DNA of 32,826 bases from a virus, in the IMG/VR virus record IMGVR_UViG_3300020196_000142, positions 1-32,826 of that record; one strand, 5' to 3'. The notes under the pieces are model-generated. The model was not told where the DNA came from and did not search any database. It saw only the letters and a list, made by a program, of their open reading frames with translations. Every line of letters begins with the position of its first letter. The first letter of the stretch is position 1. Shown piece after piece: positions 24,462-30,753 of this stretch. Both the position numbers and the translations under genes were made by a program.

Positions 24462-24503
24462 ATATGTTTTGTGGCATCTATATGCGGATGCCACAAAACA
24501 TAT
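24462..24503. promoter_or_regulatory. 17-bp perfect hairpin just before a ribosome site
   Basis: ATATGTTTTGTGGCATC (24462-24478) pairs perfectly with GATGCCACAAAACATAT (24487-24503), with an eight-base loop TATATGCG. Two bases later comes the AGGAGG site of the next gene. There is no T-run, so it is not a typical terminator. Candidate RNase III processing site, 5' stabiliser, weak terminator or translational switch. Confidence 0.7.
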
Positions 24504-24516
24504 TTAGGAGGCAATT

Positions 24517-24705
24517 ATGAAAATGCTTGATATGATGATGGCTTACGAAAACAACGAACTTAATATGGAGCAAACCGTAGAGTTGTTTCAGAATCTTATT
24601 GACAGTGGATTGATTTTTAGTCTACAAGGTAACTATATGAGAGTGGCGAGGGATTTGGTAGAAGGTGGCCTGATTGACTTAACAACCGCTGATATTGAGG
24701 AGTAA
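24517..24705 (+). CDS. DUF7417-like small phage protein (62 aa)
   Basis: The pattern ELNMEQTVELFQNLIDSGL then FSLQGNYMRVARDLVEGGLI fits the small phage family with the E-x-ELFQ-x-LIDxG...LQGxYxRxAxxLIxxG signature. Mostly three helices. It is widespread in tailed phages; its function is not known to me. It has a strong AGGAGG ribosome site immediately after the 17-bp hairpin and begins a new run of small genes. Confidence 0.65.
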   Translation: MKMLDMMMAYENNELNMEQTVELFQNLIDSGLIFSLQGNYMRVARDLVEGGLIDLTTADIEE

Positions 24706-24709
24706 GAGC

Positions 24710-24841
24710 ATGATTATGGAAATGTTTGTTAACAGAATCTTAGCAGAAACACTCACGTTAAGGGATTTTGTGGTTGGCGAGAGCTATGAAAAAGATGCTG
24801 TTGCTACCTACGAAGCAGTTGTTATGGGTACAATTTTATGA
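24710..24841 (+). CDS. Small hypothetical protein (43 aa)
   Basis: Begins MIMEMFVNRILAETLTLRDF and ends ATYEAVVMGTIL. Starts four bases after the previous stop, near GAGTAAGAG, and ends in an ATGA overlap with the next gene. Both junctions support a coupled operon gene. No family recognised. Confidence 0.5.
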   Translation: MIMEMFVNRILAETLTLRDFVVGESYEKDAVATYEAVVMGTIL

Positions 24842-25002
24842 ATAATAAACACGGCGATGAGGAAGACCGTTTGCCCAAAACATTAAACGAAGCTTTAATG
24901 TTTTTGACCTACCACGCAGGAATGTTTGCCTTAAAAGTGGCAGCAATAGTTGCTGTGTGGGTTATTTTGGCAGATTTCTTAAGAAACCTTATGATGCCGT
25001 AA
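24838..25002 (+). CDS. Small membrane protein (54 aa)
   Basis: A polar N-terminus (MNNKHGDEEDRLPKTLNE) then one hydrophobic span (MFALKVAAIVAVWVILADFL) and a short basic end. Coupled by ATGA to the 43-aa gene. It is the first of three membrane-associated or exported proteins before RmlA. Function unknown. Confidence 0.5.
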   Translation: MNNKHGDEEDRLPKTLNEALMFLTYHAGMFALKVAAIVAVWVILADFLRNLMMP

Positions 25003-25011
25003 GGAGTTAAT

Positions 25012-25350
25012 ATGGTTAACATTATTGCCATAGCTGTTATTTTGACTGGGGGGGCTTCGCTCTCAGCAGCGGTAAAAAAACCACTGCCCGTTGGTAGCTG
25101 TATTGCTGACAAGCTTCTTTGTAACGCAAACGACCCTAACCTCGACCCATGGCAAGTTGAATGTTACAACGGAGCTTTGTTAAAAATTGAAGCAATCGGT
25201 AAACATTCTTACAAAACAAGTTGCGTTGAGGAAACCTTTCATTGTAAAGGGTTTGTTTCTTTTAGGGACGCAAGAGATTTTTATTTTCAAATTCAGTGTC
25301 CATCCAGAGTTATGAAACTACATAACTCAATTCCTTTGCCGAGAGACTAG
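25012..25350 (+). CDS. Exported Cys-rich protein (112 aa)
   Basis: The N-terminus MVNIIAIAVILTGGASLSAA is a signal-peptide-like segment with possible cleavage after SAA. The mature part has six Cys (VGSC, LLCN, VECYNG, KTSC, FHCKG, IQCPS), suitable for three disulfides in an oxidising compartment. No lipobox is evident. AAGGAG precedes the ATG. The G7 tract at 25048-25054 lies inside the signal-peptide codons. No family recognised; an exported phage protein beside a sugar-nucleotide enzyme could act at the host surface, but that is conjecture. Confidence 0.6.
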   Translation: MVNIIAIAVILTGGASLSAAVKKPLPVGSCIADKLLCNANDPNLDPWQVECYNGALLKIEAIGKHSYKTSCVEETFHCKGFVSFRDARDFYFQIQCPSRVMKLHNSIPLPRD

Positions 25351-25352
25351 TT

Positions 25353-25535
25353 ATGAAACAAAATCTCATTTTGCTTTTGTGCGTTGTAGCCTTGCTTGCG
25401 ACACTTTCTTACGTTACTAAGACTTTGCTTGACTTTCATAAAATTGCAATTCAAGTTTATTGTGAGCAGCGGCTTGATTTCGATAAGTGCTCTAAAGAGT
25501 TTAAAGACAAAACCTACAAGCTGAAGAGAAAGTAA
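25353..25535 (+). CDS. Small membrane-anchored protein (60 aa)
   Basis: An N-terminal hydrophobic span ([17 protein letters not shown]), then a charged, probably helical tail containing [16 protein letters not shown] with two Cys, ending KLKRK. It is probably an inner-membrane protein with its tail outside the cytoplasm. Its TAA shares a base with the rmlA ATG (TAATG), so rmlA is likely coupled to it. Function unknown; the size and layout would also suit a lysis accessory protein. Confidence 0.5.
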   Translation: MKQNLILLLCVVALLATLSYVTKTLLDFHKIAIQVYCEQRLDFDKCSKEFKDKTYKLKRK

Positions 25536-26410
25536 TGCGTAAGGGAATTATTTTGGCGGGCGGCTCCGGAACCAGACTTCACCCACTAACTAAAGTTATT
25601 TCAAAGCAACTTCTGCCTGTCTACGACAAGCCAATGGTCTACTATCCGTTGGCAACCCTTATGTTGGCAGGCATAAAGGACATTTTAGTTATTTCAACTC
25701 CGCATGACTTGCCCTTATTTCAAAAGCTGCTCGACGATGGTTCCCAGTGGGGAATCTCTATTAGTTATGCAGAACAGCCTTCGCCAGACGGTCTGGCACA
25801 GGCATTTATTTTGGGTGCTGATTTTGTTGGAAATAATGACAGCTGTTTGATTCTTGGCGACAACATTTTTTATGGACAGAGTTTTCAAGAAAATCTTAAA
25901 ACAGCTTCTAGCCGCCCTAACGGTGCGACTGTTTTTGGTTACCATGTAAAAGACCCGCAAAGATATGGAGTTGTATCTTTTGACCCAAACAATCAAGTTG
26001 TTGATATTATTGAAAAGCCAACAAAACCAAAAAGCAATTACGCTGTAACTGGTTTATATTTTTATGATAATGATGTTATAGAAATAGCAAAATCACTAAA
26101 GCCAAGCTCTCGTGGGGAGCTAGAAATTACCGATGTTAACGCTGTTTACCTGTCTAATAAAAAACTGCATGTAGAAAAGCTTGGACGAGGAATCGCTTGG
26201 TTGGATATGGGTACCCACGAAAGCTTGTTGGATGCTTCAAATTTTATTGAAAGTTTGGAGAATCGGCAGGGTTTAAAGATTTGCTGCCCAGAAGAAATTG
26301 CGCTGCTAAATGGATGGATAGGAAAAGAGCAAATAGAGAAAATAGCCAAATTGATGAAAAATTCTCAATATGGTCAATATCTTTTAGGTCTTATTGAAAA
26401 TAAATTATAA
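25535..26410 (+). CDS. rmlA: Glucose-1-phosphate thymidylyltransferase
   Basis: Makes dTDP-glucose from dTTP and glucose-1-phosphate, the first step of dTDP-rhamnose and related sugars. The 291-aa length matches bacterial RmlA (about 290). Key segments are all present: [13 protein letters not shown] (8-20) for nucleotide binding, [16 protein letters not shown] (24-39), [21 protein letters not shown] with the metal-binding Asp, [27 protein letters not shown] and [11 protein letters not shown]. It looks functional. No rmlB, rmlC or rmlD is in the window, so the product probably feeds host or distant phage enzymes. It is coupled to a small membrane protein and lies between two fibre clusters. 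Confidence 0.93.
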   Translation: MRKGIILAGGSGTRLHPLTKVISKQLLPVYDKPMVYYPLATLMLAGIKDILVISTPHDLPLFQKLLDDGSQWGISISYAEQPSPDGLAQAFILGADFVGNNDSCLILGDNIFYGQSFQENLKTASSRPNGATVFGYHVKDPQRYGVVSFDPNNQVVDIIEKPTKPKSNYAVTGLYFYDNDVIEIAKSLKPSSRGELEITDVNAVYLSNKKLHVEKLGRGIAWLDMGTHESLLDASNFIESLENRQGLKICCPEEIALLNGWIGKEQIEKIAKLMKNSQYGQYLLGLIENKL

Positions 26411-26434
26411 CTATTTATTTTTTGGGGGTGTATT

Positions 26435-26611
26435 TTGAACTACAAAACTTTAAGAGAACAACTAGTTATAACAAAAGAAGGCGACGACTATGTCGCCACC
26501 CACCCTTCTCACCCTACATTATCTGTCTGTGCACCTACATTGGAAGAAGCTGAATATGAAATCTTGCGCTATGTCATTTATCTTTGCCTATTAAATAATG
26601 TGAAGAGCTAA
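26435..26611 (+). CDS. Small hypothetical protein (58 aa, TTG start)
   Basis: Begins (L/M)NYKTLREQLVITKEGD at TTG 26435 after GGGGGTG, then DYVATHPSHPTLSVCAPTLE and a final helix (AEYEILRYVIYLCLLNN). The strand-strand-helix layout with THPSHPTL and a TLEEAE helix resembles a HicB-like small fold in outline; that resemblance is loose and no HicA toxin is visible. It ends inside a perfect hairpin. Confidence 0.45.
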   Translation: MNYKTLREQLVITKEGDDYVATHPSHPTLSVCAPTLEEAEYEILRYVIYLCLLNNVKS

Positions 26612-26623
26612 TCTCTTCACATT
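26597..26623. terminator. Hairpin between convergent genes
   Basis: AATGTGAAGAG (26597-26607) pairs perfectly with CTCTTCACATT (26613-26623), 11 bp with a five-base loop. It sits at the stops of the converging 58-aa and 138-aa genes. The minus-strand side is followed by TTATTTAATAG, mildly T-rich; the plus side is not. Probably a weak bidirectional terminator. Confidence 0.5.
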
Positions 26624-27033
26624 AAAGCACTTCCTGTGTAGATCTCGTATTCTTTTCCTAGCAGTTGGCAATTATTCTTGCCCTTCATAAGGTTCTCTCT
26701 CGTTTCTTTCGATGCGAGGCTGTCGTCTTTCACTTCAATAAAAGTTTTAACAAATATCATTGACTTTCCGTTTTCCGTAGGATTAATTCCGCCAGCAATA
26801 ATCAAACTCGCGCCATCAGACAAAGTTCTGTCTTGTAGGCTACTCTTAAGGGTAGCAAGAATATTTGGTGGTGCCAGCAACATAGTTTGAGCAAAATTAA
26901 TGTTATTGGTAACTTCTAAAATTTCAGTTGTACAGCTTTGAAGCTCTTGAGGGCTTAGGGTTTTACTAATAGACAGCACACTGACAACAATAACAGCCAA
27001 ACCACCAAGACCTAATACGATATTTTTATTCAC
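26617..27033 (-). CDS. Membrane-anchored hypothetical protein (138 aa)
   Basis: I start at the GTG at 27033, with CAGGAG at good distance, giving (V/M)NKNIVLGLGGLAVIVVSVL; the longer version from 27060 has no ribosome site. One N-terminal transmembrane span, then an extracytoplasmic domain with two Cys (LQSCTTEI and NNCQLLG). The middle includes SLIIAGGINPTENGKSMIFV. No family recognised. Overlaps the stop of the 85-aa gene and ends in the 26597-26623 hairpin. Confidence 0.6.
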   Translation of the reverse strand: MNKNIVLGLGGLAVIVVSVLSISKTLSPQELQSCTTEILEVTNNINFAQTMLLAPPNILATLKSSLQDRTLSDGASLIIAGGINPTENGKSMIFVKTFIEVKDDSLASKETRENLMKGKNNCQLLGKEYEIYTGSALM

Positions 27034-27283
27034 TTTCAGTCTCCTGTTTATCATCGCCACTCCATTCTTTTTTAACGTGTTCTTTAAGTTTAGGTTTATG
27101 CTTTAGTGGATAATAATGATTTGTTATTGCATTCAACACTAGTGCCACGTGCGCTGACTGAAAACCTTCTGGTAACTGACTGGCCAGCTCTTCAATCAAA
27201 TGTTCAAAACAAAGCTTCTTGGAAAACATTGGGGTTACCATCGCGTCGCACTTCTTGCATTTTCGCCACTGTTCGTCTTCCAT
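27026..27283 (-). CDS. Small zinc-binding protein (85 aa)
   Basis: The first 30 residues have a zinc-site pattern: RKCKKCDAMVTP, then KKLCFEHLIEEL (Cys-x2-Cys...Cys-x2-His). The rest is helical (QSAHVALVLNAIT) with a Lys/Glu-rich tail. The site is AGGAGAG before the ATG. Small zinc proteins of this type often bind nucleic acid or partner proteins. Middle gene of a three-gene minus operon. Confidence 0.6.
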   Translation of the reverse strand: MEDEQWRKCKKCDAMVTPMFSKKLCFEHLIEELASQLPEGFQSAHVALVLNAITNHYYPLKHKPKLKEHVKKEWSGDDKQETESE

Positions 27284-27294
27284 AACTCTCCTAA

Positions 27295-27825
27295 TTAAAA
27301 GAAGATTTCTTCAAACTCATTAAACTCATTATCAGAAATCAACATAGACCGTGTTTTGTCATCAAAGGCACGCAGCTCACAGCTCATTCCAGAACTACTT
27401 ATATCAGATAATAGCCACTTAGTCCTAGTGTCTTTATGAAACAAGACAGAACCAACCTGAAAGGGTGTCTTCTTAGATTCTGGCTTTTTAGACTCATCCT
27501 TACTTGTCCAGCCCCAGTTCTGTTGAGACTGAGGCTTAACAGACTGAGACACTCCAGAAACATTTGACTGCATTCCTGTGTTTAGGTCTATCTTAATTGT
27601 CATGCAGAGAGCAGAGTCATAATATTCAACCATGTTTGTCCAATGGTCATAGGTAGCAGCCATCAGTCTCTTAAAAACCGAGTCGTGCATATCTAATGCT
27701 GTATAGCTAGGCCACAACATAGTGAAATGATGATTGTTATTAGAATCCATTACGCCGTCGGCCTGCAGGACGGCATTTAGAACAGGATCATAAAAAATGT
27801 CATTTTTATTAAGCGCTTGCGCCAT
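27295..27825 (-). CDS. Hypothetical protein (176 aa)
   Basis: No family recognised. An N-terminal alpha/beta region (MAQALNKNDIFYDPVLNAVL, LWPSYTALDMHD, YDHWTNMVEYYDSALCMTI), a polar Ser/Gln/Lys linker (about 90-118), and a C-terminal small beta domain with VGSVLFHKDTRTKWLLSD and MLISDNEFNEFEEIFF, which could be a short SH3/Tudor-like barrel. First gene of the minus operon, with AAAGGAG before the ATG and a promoter at 27843-27870. Confidence 0.55.
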   Translation of the reverse strand: MAQALNKNDIFYDPVLNAVLQADGVMDSNNNHHFTMLWPSYTALDMHDSVFKRLMAATYDHWTNMVEYYDSALCMTIKIDLNTGMQSNVSGVSQSVKPQSQQNWGWTSKDESKKPESKKTPFQVGSVLFHKDTRTKWLLSDISSSGMSCELRAFDDKTRSMLISDNEFNEFEEIFF

Positions 27826-27842
27826 ACTTAACTCCTTTCAAA

Positions 27843-27870
27843 ATTACAGGGTTGGGTTAGATGCTCTCAA
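27843..27870 (-). promoter_or_regulatory. Promoter of the 176-aa gene operon
   Basis: On the minus strand: TTGAGA (27870-27865), 16-base spacer, TGTAAT (27848-27843), five of six matches in each box, 17 bases before the ATG at 27825. It lies within the end of the possible 27-aa ORF. Confidence 0.45.
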
Positions 27871-27940
27871 GATACACGATGATTTCTTTTGATAAAAAAG
27901 AAAATGTTAGTAAAAATCCAATAATTATAATATCTTGCAT
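27857..27940 (-). CDS. Possible 27-aa membrane peptide
   Basis: MQDIIIIGFLLTFSFLSKE and a short end; hydrophobic enough for one span. A GGGG lies upstream of the ATG, but the ORF overlaps the promoter of the next gene and is very short, so confidence is low. Confidence 0.25.
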   Translation of the reverse strand: MQDIIIIGFLLTFSFLSKEIIVYLESI

Positions 27941-28037
27941 TTTTGCCCCGTAGTATTTTTTAACTTGCACTTTCAACATATGCATGTTAAAAGAAAAAAG
28001 CAAGATGTTTTTTGATCACAAAATGTTTGTAAAAATC
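27901..28037. repeat. Direct-repeat pair in the 263-base AT-rich intergenic region
   Basis: AAAATGTTAGTAAAAATC (27901-27918) recurs with one mismatch at 28020-28037. The space 27941-28088 has no convincing ORF. The last part holds TAAAAT at 28052-28057, a possible -10 box 32 bases before the collar-fibre GTG, with no clear -35. The repeats could be regulator-binding sites. Confidence 0.5.
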
Positions 28038-28088
28038 ATAGACTTAAATATTAAAATAGGTATGCGTTTTTAGTATAAAGGAGAAAAC

Positions 28089-30506
28089 GTGAGCTATGTA
28101 GGCAAAAAACCTGGTTTTAAACAGGTTCGCACAAATGAAATCGTTGTCCCAAAAGGCACCGACATTACTACAGCTGGAGTAATTGTAGCTCTAGATGTCA
28201 GTAACATCAGTTTTGTGAAGCTTACGGCTGCTACTGAGTTGCAAGGCATTGTAGCGCCTGAGTCTCCGGCAATTGATGGTAAGTTGGTAACAATTACAAA
28301 TGCCTCTTCAGCAGATTTGTTGATTTCAAACGAATCTGGCGGAGCGTCTGCAAACAATCGTATAGTTACCGGCACAAGCCGAAATATGCGGATTACCGCC
28401 GAAGCGTCCTTTACGGCAACATATGATGTTGGCTCTTCTCGATGGAGAGTTACTGCCACATCTGCCGACGTTAATATTGGTCGTCTAGATGTAGGTGTCG
28501 GTACGCTTGTTTTAGATTCGGAAGATATTTCTCTCGCCTCAGGCAACCTTAATTCATCTTTAATTGAAGTTACTGCGGGAACTGCTGCCAAAATTCGTTC
28601 TGTCGACACGCAGAATACTGGAAATCTAATTGTTTTTACTAATAAAACTGGTCAAATTTTTCAAATTAAAAATGAAGACACAGACGTACTTATTGAAGAA
28701 AAGCGCATTCGTACTGGTACGGGCGGTCCAATTTTGATACAGAACAACGCTTCTGTAATGTTGGGTTACATATCCAACAGATGGCACGTCGTTGGTGGTA
28801 CAGGCTCTGGCGGCGGAGCAACGGAACAGGTTACGCAACCTGGACTCGGAGATTTGCTTACACATCCAGTTGGTACTCCGCTTTATGTCGACGTAGCAAC
28901 CGGCTTATGGACAAAGGCAAGCGCTGTTTCGGCAGATACTGCAGAAATTGCAGGACTTATTGTCCGCAGTTTAAATACTGATTTTGCTGAAGTCGCTCTG
29001 GCCGGCGAGGTCAGCGAAGTCACTGCAGATGCTTTTGTGGAGGCGGCGTTGCCGCCCAAGGGCTCTGTTGTATTCTTGTCCACTACAGCGGGACAGCTTA
29101 CAGTTTCTGATGTAACCACTATTGGATATGTTAGTAAACCAATTGGTATTGTTCATAATGTAAACGGAACGTCGTCCGTTGATGTTATGTTTTACAATCT
29201 GCGCGGAGTAGTCGTTGGTAGCGTAAATGCAAGATCTCAAATTTTGCTTGGCGGCTCTCCAAGTGCACCGGTAGTTACGCCGATTCAAAATGTATCACAA
29301 TACGAAGCGGGCGAGCTTGCTGGTTGGATTACAATTAACGCAGACACTGATTATCAGTTTTATTTTCAAACGCAATTTGCAAAAATACCAAACACATCGA
29401 ATTACAGTATCGCTGTTCCTCAAACAGTGGGGTCGACTCCTCCAGCAGGTTTTTCGATGGACGTTGTGTCGGGCGTTGTGCAAGTAACTTTGCCTGCGTT
29501 GGCTGGTTTTGTTAGTGCATATGTAAATTTTGCCCTTAATGCACCTGCCGTTGGCGCAACCCTTCCCTTAAGTATTAATTCAACAAATGTTTACACATCT
29601 TACAAAACGGTTTCAGGTGTTTATTCAATTGTGCCAACGGATGACCTTATCTACGCTACTGGCGCCAGCGCATATTCAATAACTTTGCCGACGGCTGTGG
29701 GGGCACTAGGGAAGTCATATACAATTAAATCTGATTTGAATGCTGATCTTTTTTTAACGGTAAGTACAACTGGCGGCGAGCTAATTGACTCTTCCTCCAG
29801 CAAAGTCATGCTTAAAGGGGAATCCCTATCGGTTGTAAGCAATGGAACAAAGTGGGTAAACCTTTCGGCTCCAGTAAACGAAGGTCGAGGCGTTGTTCCC
29901 TTGGGAGCTGTAATTGCTGTTGGTAATATAGCAAGCTGGGCTTTGCCCGCTGCAGGAGCGATTAAAGACGGTTATGCGCTCTGTAATGGACAGGCTTTCC
30001 CCTCAGGCAGTAATACACTATTTACTGGGAATATGCCTAATTTGAGCGATGAGCGGTTTTTGCAAGGTTCTAGCTCTGTAGGCGGAACCGGAGGCGCCAA
30101 TAGTAAAACACTGGCAACTGCTGAGCTGCCTGCGCATACGCACACAATGGCTCATACGCATAGTATTGAGCATGATCATGAATCGGCAACCACCAACCTT
30201 GCAGGGTTTCATTCGCACTCAATTGTGAACCCCTATAACTCAGGGGTTAATGGATATTTGACTTGGAACGGAGGCCCAGGAACATTAGGCGGACCTGAGT
30301 TGAGCACAGTACTAAGTCCTACTGATAATGCGTTTATGGTAGGAACAGACGCCGCACCCAGCCATGCTCACACTGTAGATTTATCAAATTTTACGGGAAC
30401 ATCTGGAGCAGCATCCAACGCAACAACCAGCTCCGTTGGCTCCGGAACAGCATTTGACATTCGTCCGCAATACTTTAATGTTGTTTATTTGATGAGGGTA
30501 ATTTAA
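28089..30506 (+). CDS. Tail fibre with collar domain and HxH metal motifs (805 aa)
   Basis: GTG start with AAAGGAG seven bases upstream. Residues 1-240 are a beta-rich N-terminal region; about 246-497 is the module shared with the 1611-aa fibre; about 505-590 is a beta module also found in the fibre at 30754. The C-terminal part is a phage tail-collar domain (AVGNIASWALPAAGAIKDGY, ALCNGQAFPSG, MPNLSDERFLQG), then His-rich HTHTMAHTHSIEHDHE and PSHAHTVDL, like the HxH iron sites of T4 gp37 fibres, ending FDIRPQYFNVVYLMRVI. Collar-domain short fibres bind host surface glycans. It is probably a trimer. Confidence 0.87.
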   Translation: MSYVGKKPGFKQVRTNEIVVPKGTDITTAGVIVALDVSNISFVKLTAATELQGIVAPESPAIDGKLVTITNASSADLLISNESGGASANNRIVTGTSRNMRITAEASFTATYDVGSSRWRVTATSADVNIGRLDVGVGTLVLDSEDISLASGNLNSSLIEVTAGTAAKIRSVDTQNTGNLIVFTNKTGQIFQIKNEDTDVLIEEKRIRTGTGGPILIQNNASVMLGYISNRWHVVGGTGSGGGATEQVTQPGLGDLLTHPVGTPLYVDVATGLWTKASAVSADTAEIAGLIVRSLNTDFAEVALAGEVSEVTADAFVEAALPPKGSVVFLSTTAGQLTVSDVTTIGYVSKPIGIVHNVNGTSSVDVMFYNLRGVVVGSVNARSQILLGGSPSAPVVTPIQNVSQYEAGELAGWITINADTDYQFYFQTQFAKIPNTSNYSIAVPQTVGSTPPAGFSMDVVSGVVQVTLPALAGFVSAYVNFALNAPAVGATLPLSINSTNVYTSYKTVSGVYSIVPTDDLIYATGASAYSITLPTAVGALGKSYTIKSDLNADLFLTVSTTGGELIDSSSSKVMLKGESLSVVSNGTKWVNLSAPVNEGRGVVPLGAVIAVGNIASWALPAAGAIKDGYALCNGQAFPSGSNTLFTGNMPNLSDERFLQGSSSVGGTGGANSKTLATAELPAHTHTMAHTHSIEHDHESATTNLAGFHSHSIVNPYNSGVNGYLTWNGGPGTLGGPELSTVLSPTDNAFMVGTDAAPSHAHTVDLSNFTGTSGAASNATTSSVGSGTAFDIRPQYFNVVYLMRVI

Positions 30507-30507
30507 T

Positions 30508-30744
30508 ATGGAATACGTAATTGTTTATAAGTATAAAGCATCTTGGTTTTGGAAAAAGCAAAAAGTGACGGGTCACTCTTACAACAAAGAAGTAGACAAG
30601 TTAGTTCTTTTTAAAAAAGATGGTTCGTTGGAAGAGGTTGCAGAGTGGTCTAAACACCATGTTAAGCTAGGCGTAGATTTTATTGCTGCACAAAAAAAGC
30701 AAATAGAAAAAGAAACAGGAACAGATGTAAAGCTGAATGTATAA
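30508..30744 (+). CDS. Small basic protein between fibre genes (78 aa)
   Basis: Begins MEYVIVYKYKASWFWKKQKV, with a central strand and helix and a C-terminal amphipathic helix (DFIAAQKKQIEKETGTDVKL). Rich in Lys and aromatics near the start. The GAGGG site before the ATG is good, and it starts one base after the collar fibre. It may be a fibre-assembly helper; no family recognised. Confidence 0.55.
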   Translation: MEYVIVYKYKASWFWKKQKVTGHSYNKEVDKLVLFKKDGSLEEVAEWSKHHVKLGVDFIAAQKKQIEKETGTDVKLNV

Positions 30745-30753
30745 GGATTTTTT

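Noticed and set aside
24462-24503. Hairpin as a rho-independent terminator
   Set aside because: No U-tract on either side; a ribosome site follows at once. Kept as an RNA element instead.
26435-26611. HicAB-type toxin-antitoxin system
   Set aside because: Only a loose HicB-like outline in a 58-aa protein; no HicA-like partner next to it.
28094-28609. 171-aa minus-strand ORF opposite the collar fibre
   Set aside because: Shadow of the fibre frame, with no ribosome site or domain; the plus-strand gene has clear fibre motifs.
20071-29580. Diversity-generating retroelement with template and variable repeats
   Set aside because: No reverse transcriptase gene in the window, and the shared modules differ broadly, not mainly at adenines.
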